From Edaphochlamys debaryana (taxonomy: Eukaryota; Chlorophyta; Chlorophyceae; Chlamydomonadales), in the NCBI GenBank assembly GCA_016858145.1, contig JAEHOE010000003.1, positions 1,178,001 to 1,242,000 on the forward strand: 64,000 nucleotides of DNA, in the 5' to 3' direction. The notes under the pieces were generated by a model, which was given only the letters and a program-made list of their open reading frames with translations, searched no databases and was not told where the DNA came from. Below are positions 60,701 through 64,000 of this stretch, one piece after another. A program made the translations under genes and the position numbers. Position 1 is the stretch's first letter; the number at the start of each line of letters is the position of its first letter.

Positions 60701-60977
60701 AATCCCGAACGGGCGCGATGTCGTTGTCAGCGGCGGCCAGAATGGGCCCAGGCGTGCCCAGGTGGCCAGGACTTCCGGCGGGGACTCCGGCAGGTCCTCT
60801 GCGCAGCAACCGGTCGCTGTCGCTGCCGGAATGGGGCCGTTGCACGTCGCTGCTCTGTTGTGCAGCCTTCAGAAGGGCCATGAGCTGGCGGTGTGTCTGA
60901 AGCTCGAGCCTGAGCTGGGCCAAGTTGCCATGCGGCAGGCAAACGCCCCGCAAGTCGCCTGGACTCGACGCAGCCAT
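57701..60977 (-). CDS. Ala/Arg-rich protein with IQ-like helical segments, function unknown
   Basis: Three exons join in phase: 60977-59062, 58837-58709 and 58232-57701, giving 858 residues from the ATG at 60977. Most of exon 1 is Ala/Gly/Pro/Arg-rich and probably disordered, apart from an N-terminal helix (LAQLRLELQTHRQLMALLKA). Its end and exon 2 form a basic helical region with IQ-like spacing: MRAWRERRAAAASVICRAARR, then RIAASTCARVLAAWHLRT...RLRRRYA. IQ motifs bind calmodulin or centrin, but these fit loosely. Exon 3 has a strong TGCAG acceptor, a Ser/Ala-rich segment, and a more ordered end (YGLAVAHRRFWLLRLAWCGL). If either intron were retained, the protein would stop earlier (59013 or 58582), but phase and protein character favour splicing. 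Confidence 0.75.
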
Positions 60978-61534
60978 CCCTAGGGCCCCTCTTGCTGTCC
61001 GCTAGGTCGTTGTGGCTCGGGAGAAAGCGGCCAGCGTCGTTGCGTGCGTCTATGTCAGCTCAGCTGTCGCAGCGAAGGTTCTTCACAAAGTTTATAAGCG
61101 ACGTGATATGGCTGCGCATCGAAACGTCTGCGGATCAACTTGCTATATGCGGATAGAGTCTGCGCTATGCGGGGCAGAGGCGGTCGAGCGGGCCTCTGTG
61201 AGCGGTCCGAGCGATGTGACCCTCGCTAGGAAACCCGGGTGCATTGCACCACGCCCTCGGATACAGGCAATTCATGCGCCCGCATATATAGAGGAGGCTA
61301 GCGTCACATTCATGCCTCCCCACACTTGCGCCGCGTGCAGAATCGCGCCTGCCAGGACCGACAAGGACGGCACGGCGTGCTACCCGCCCGATAACAAGCA
61401 TGATGAACTAGATCTCACGTTGTGAAGAGGAGAGGCATACCAGGTGCCAGACCGGTTGCACATGGGCCCGTGCACCATTATCCTACCCAGCGCCGGCCAG
61501 CAGCTCTGAGGCCAGACGGCGCGACCGGGTGGAC
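60978..61534. promoter_or_regulatory. Putative divergent promoter region
   Basis: Separates two head-to-head genes, minus from 60977 and plus from 61535. It is less GC-rich than its surroundings and includes TATATAG at 61285-61291 (plus orientation, 250 bp before the plus-strand ATG) and TTTATAAG near 61089. Binding sites cannot be named from the sequence. Confidence 0.45.
61285..61291 (+). promoter_or_regulatory. TATA-like element
   Basis: TATATAG, preceded by CGCA and followed by AGGAGG, 250 bp upstream of the plus-strand ATG. The palindromic TATATA could equally serve the minus-strand gene. Confidence 0.35.
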
Positions 61535-64000
61535 ATGGCCCCCACAACGCGGATTGCGAGGGCGGAGGAGAAGCTCGCACAGCTTGTGGCGCGGGGTCTC
61601 GCGACCCCGCCTCCACCACCCTTGGCCCCGCCGACAGGACCTGCAACTGCCTCGTCGACGTCCGCTGCAGCCCCTGCAGCCCCGCCTCGCGAGCCCCGGT
61701 ACAGCCCCGTGGGCGTGGTCATACCATGCTACCTGAGCATCGACGAGTTTGCAGCCAAGTCAGGTGAGCTGACCTCTCCCCTTCCGACCTACGCCGCTGC
61801 GGTCCCGGGCATACGTTGGCCCTGATGGCTTCCACCGTTCCACGCCAGTCAGGCCCCAGGCCAATGAATTGCCTACCCGTCCAGGCCCCAACCCTCGATC
61901 TTCTCGCGTTCCTGCAGGCATTCAGGCTCTCACGGAGCTGGCCCTGCCGCTGCCATTGCTGCCGCTGCCTGTGCCAGCGCCAGCGCCAGCGCCGCCGCCG
62001 CCCCCTGCAGCGTCCACGGCCGTCGGTGCAGCCGCTCCCAGCGGCACCGGTGCCCAGAGCCAGTCCACCGTGGTACCAGGCACTGATCAGAAAGAGGATG
62101 TATCCGGGTCAGCGGCGGCTGCAGCGGCATCGGCAGCGGCGGCCGCCCTGGCCGGGTTGCCTGTTGCCCCAGCCGTAGCGCTGCCACCCGCGGGGCCTGA
62201 GGCTAGCGGGCCTGCTCCCAGCGAGCCCCTGCAGTCCGCCCCGGGTCCCTCGTCTGCCCAGGCCAACCTTGCGCCTGGCTCATCCCTAGCGCGGAATCCG
62301 GTGCCCATGCCGCCTCCCTACTCGCCTCTGACCCAGCCCGCGGCCGGGTCCGGCGGCGGCGCCAGCCACGACGCTGCGCCGATGCCGCCGCCCACGCCAC
62401 CGCCGCCCCAGGCGCCAAACCCCGCAGCGCAGCTGCAGCCGCAGCAGCAACCGCACCGCAACCTCGCCGTCCCACCGCCCGGCTTCGCCCAGGGCCATGG
62501 CCAGGCCCGGGCCCCGGCTCTGGGCCCGGGCCCCCTTGTCGGCACGTTTGCGGGCCATCCTCCGGGCTTTGTGCCAGGTCCAGGGGGCGCTTACGGCGGC
62601 CAGGGTGCCTTCTACGGCAGCCAAGGCCACCAGCAGCAGCAGGGGTACCAACCGGGCTTCGGGCACGCGCACGGTCAACAGGGCCCCAGCACCCTGGGGA
62701 TGCCCAGCCCCGGCATGTACGGCGCGCAGCAGCAGCCGTACATGCCGTACATGGTACAACAGCAACCCGGGCTGCAGCCCGGCATGTACGGCACCCACGC
62801 CCAGGCGCCGCACCCACCCCAGCCGCAGCCGCAGCTCGTGCCGCAGCCCCAGCAGCCCACCCCATCGCCACCTCCGCTGGCCGCTCAGCCGCCACCGGTC
62901 CCGCCGCAGCCGCAGCCGCAGCCGCCACCGGCGCAACCGCAACCACCCCCGCCACAGGCCCGGCTGGCGGCCCCCTCGCCTCAGGCCCCGTCCCAGCCCC
63001 CTCCCGAGCCCCAAGAGCGGTTCGAGGCGTACCGCAGGGCCCCCGCACCGCCCGGGCCCGCGCCCTTCCTGTCCGGACCGCGGGGCTCCCTCATCACGGT
63101 GAGCCCCAGAGTCCCCTCATGGCTGTGCCTTGTGCGCTGGCGACGGCCGCTGTCACTGCTACATTCTTGTGCATGCCGCGTCAACTCCCTGTCTGCCCCA
63201 CGCACCCCCGCAAACCGCAGGCCACCCTGCGCGCGGGCCTGGGCCGGATGCTGACGGAGCAGCCCGAGCTCTTCCGCGCCGCCTTCGGCTTCGACCTGGC
63301 CTGGTGGCTCACTCGGAGGGGCAGGCCTCAGGGCAAGGGTGAGGCGCTGCCGCCGGCTACCAGCCTGCCCCGTTCGGCTTCCCGCTGCCCTGTCGTGCCC
63401 ACACCGACTTCGTCTATACGGTACTTGTGCCTAGCATCCGGGGCGGGCCTTCGAGCCTTGTTCCACATAGCTTATCCTGCGGCGCTTGCCCCTTAACCAT
63501 GTAAACCTCGGCCTCGCCCGTGCAGACGACCTCTTCACGGTGCTGTGCTTCCGCGAGTACGCGGTGGTGGCGGTGCGGGGCGACTCGCAGGCGGCGCCGG
63601 GGCTGCAGGGGCAGCAGGCGCCGCCGGAGCCGGGGCCCGGAGGGCGGCGCCCGCCCCGCCGGCGCTGGCTGGCGCTCAACGTGGTCGCCAGCGCGCTGCT
63701 GCGGCGCAAGGTGTACGGCAACGTGCTGGTGCTGCGGCTGCGGCTGGTGGGAAGGAAGGGGCTGGAGAGGGGGCGGAATGAAGGGGAGCAGAGGGAGGGG
63801 GGCAGGGCAGTGACCGGTGATGGGCACCGGGAGGCGGGTCACAGGGTCTTCGTTCTGCGCTTGCGCCATTTAAGTTGCTGTCGTTGTTTGGAATTGAGCG
63901 GGTGGTGAAGATGGCTGGTTTCGTTGTTAAAATCATGCCATCGCTATGGTTGTATGCCCATGTAGGCCCCGCCCGAGGAGCTTCCAGCTGCGGCCCCAGC
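61535..64000 (+). CDS. Gln/Pro-rich protein with a conserved-looking C-terminal module (3' end outside window)
   Basis: Five exons join in phase: 61535-61763, 61918-63098, 63221-63338, 63526-63746 and 63967-64000 (running off the edge). The start MAPTTRIARAEEKLAQLVARG is helical, and exon 1 also holds YSPVGVVIPCYLSIDEFAAK. Exon 2 is a 393-codon Ala-, then Pro/Gln/Gly/Tyr-rich region (PGMYG, PYMPYM, PQPQP), probably disordered. Exons 3 and 4 change character to folded sequence: LGRMLTEQPELFRAAFGFDL, AWWLTRRG, DDLFTVLCFREYAVVAVRGD and LNVVASALLRRKVYGNVLVL. I do not recognise the family. The change suggests a short globular domain after a flexible linker, as in some RNA-binding or scaffold proteins, but that is only a guess. 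Confidence 0.8.

Noticed and set aside
1..64000. tRNA, rRNA, CRISPR array, bacterial operon, bacteriophage or integrated virus
   Set aside because: No tRNA-like cloverleaf, direct-repeat array with spacers, or viral gene was seen; the window is intron-rich eukaryotic DNA.

Overview
The window looks like nuclear DNA of a volvocine (Chlamydomonas-like) green alga. It is GC-rich, and every recognisable gene is split by many short GT-AG introns (donors like GTGAGC, acceptors like TGCAG). TGTAA, the algal polyadenylation signal, follows at least one gene. The proteins carry long Ala/Gly/Pro/Gln tracts. The best anchor is a plastid cytochrome c maturation gene (CCS1/ResB), whose nine exons I could join in frame to 598 residues. 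Open reading frames here are exons, so genes were built by following splice sites and reading phase. All exon joins are read by eye, without transcripts.

Layout. 1-5801 (+): 3' part of a mosaic surface glycoprotein (ricin-type lectin repeats, three beta-sandwich-like modules, Pro-rich stalk, one C-terminal membrane span). 5802-8564: no gene seen. 8565-11859 (-): single-repeat MYB/SANT protein with a long low-complexity tail and YERP repeats. 11860-16137: mostly non-coding, with hairpin-bearing short repeats and a possible gene relic. 16138-33356 (-): a very large glucan synthase-like (callose synthase, GT48) gene. 35097-38522 (-): CCS1. 39737-40935 (-): a small unrecognised gene, part of which recurs inside an intron of the next gene. 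42142-55622 (-): an OSCA/CSC1/TMEM63-type channel with very large cytosolic insertions. 55623-57700: repeats, no gene seen. 57701-60977 (-): Ala/Arg-rich protein with IQ-like segments. 61535 to the right edge (+): Gln/Pro-rich protein, unfinished.

How the genes relate. This is a eukaryotic chromosome segment, not an operon. Six of the eight supported genes lie on the minus strand. Callose synthase and OSCA channels are both linked to the cell surface and to osmotic, mechanical or Ca2+ responses in plants, and the first gene is probably also a wall or surface protein; any functional link between them is only inference. CCS1 acts separately, in the thylakoid membrane.

The most unusual points are the roughly 1,250-residue insertion in the glucan synthase, the two insertions in the OSCA channel, the lectin/beta-module/Pro-rich mosaic, the MYB repeat spread over very small exons, and a 334-bp segment shared by a small novel gene and an OSCA intron.
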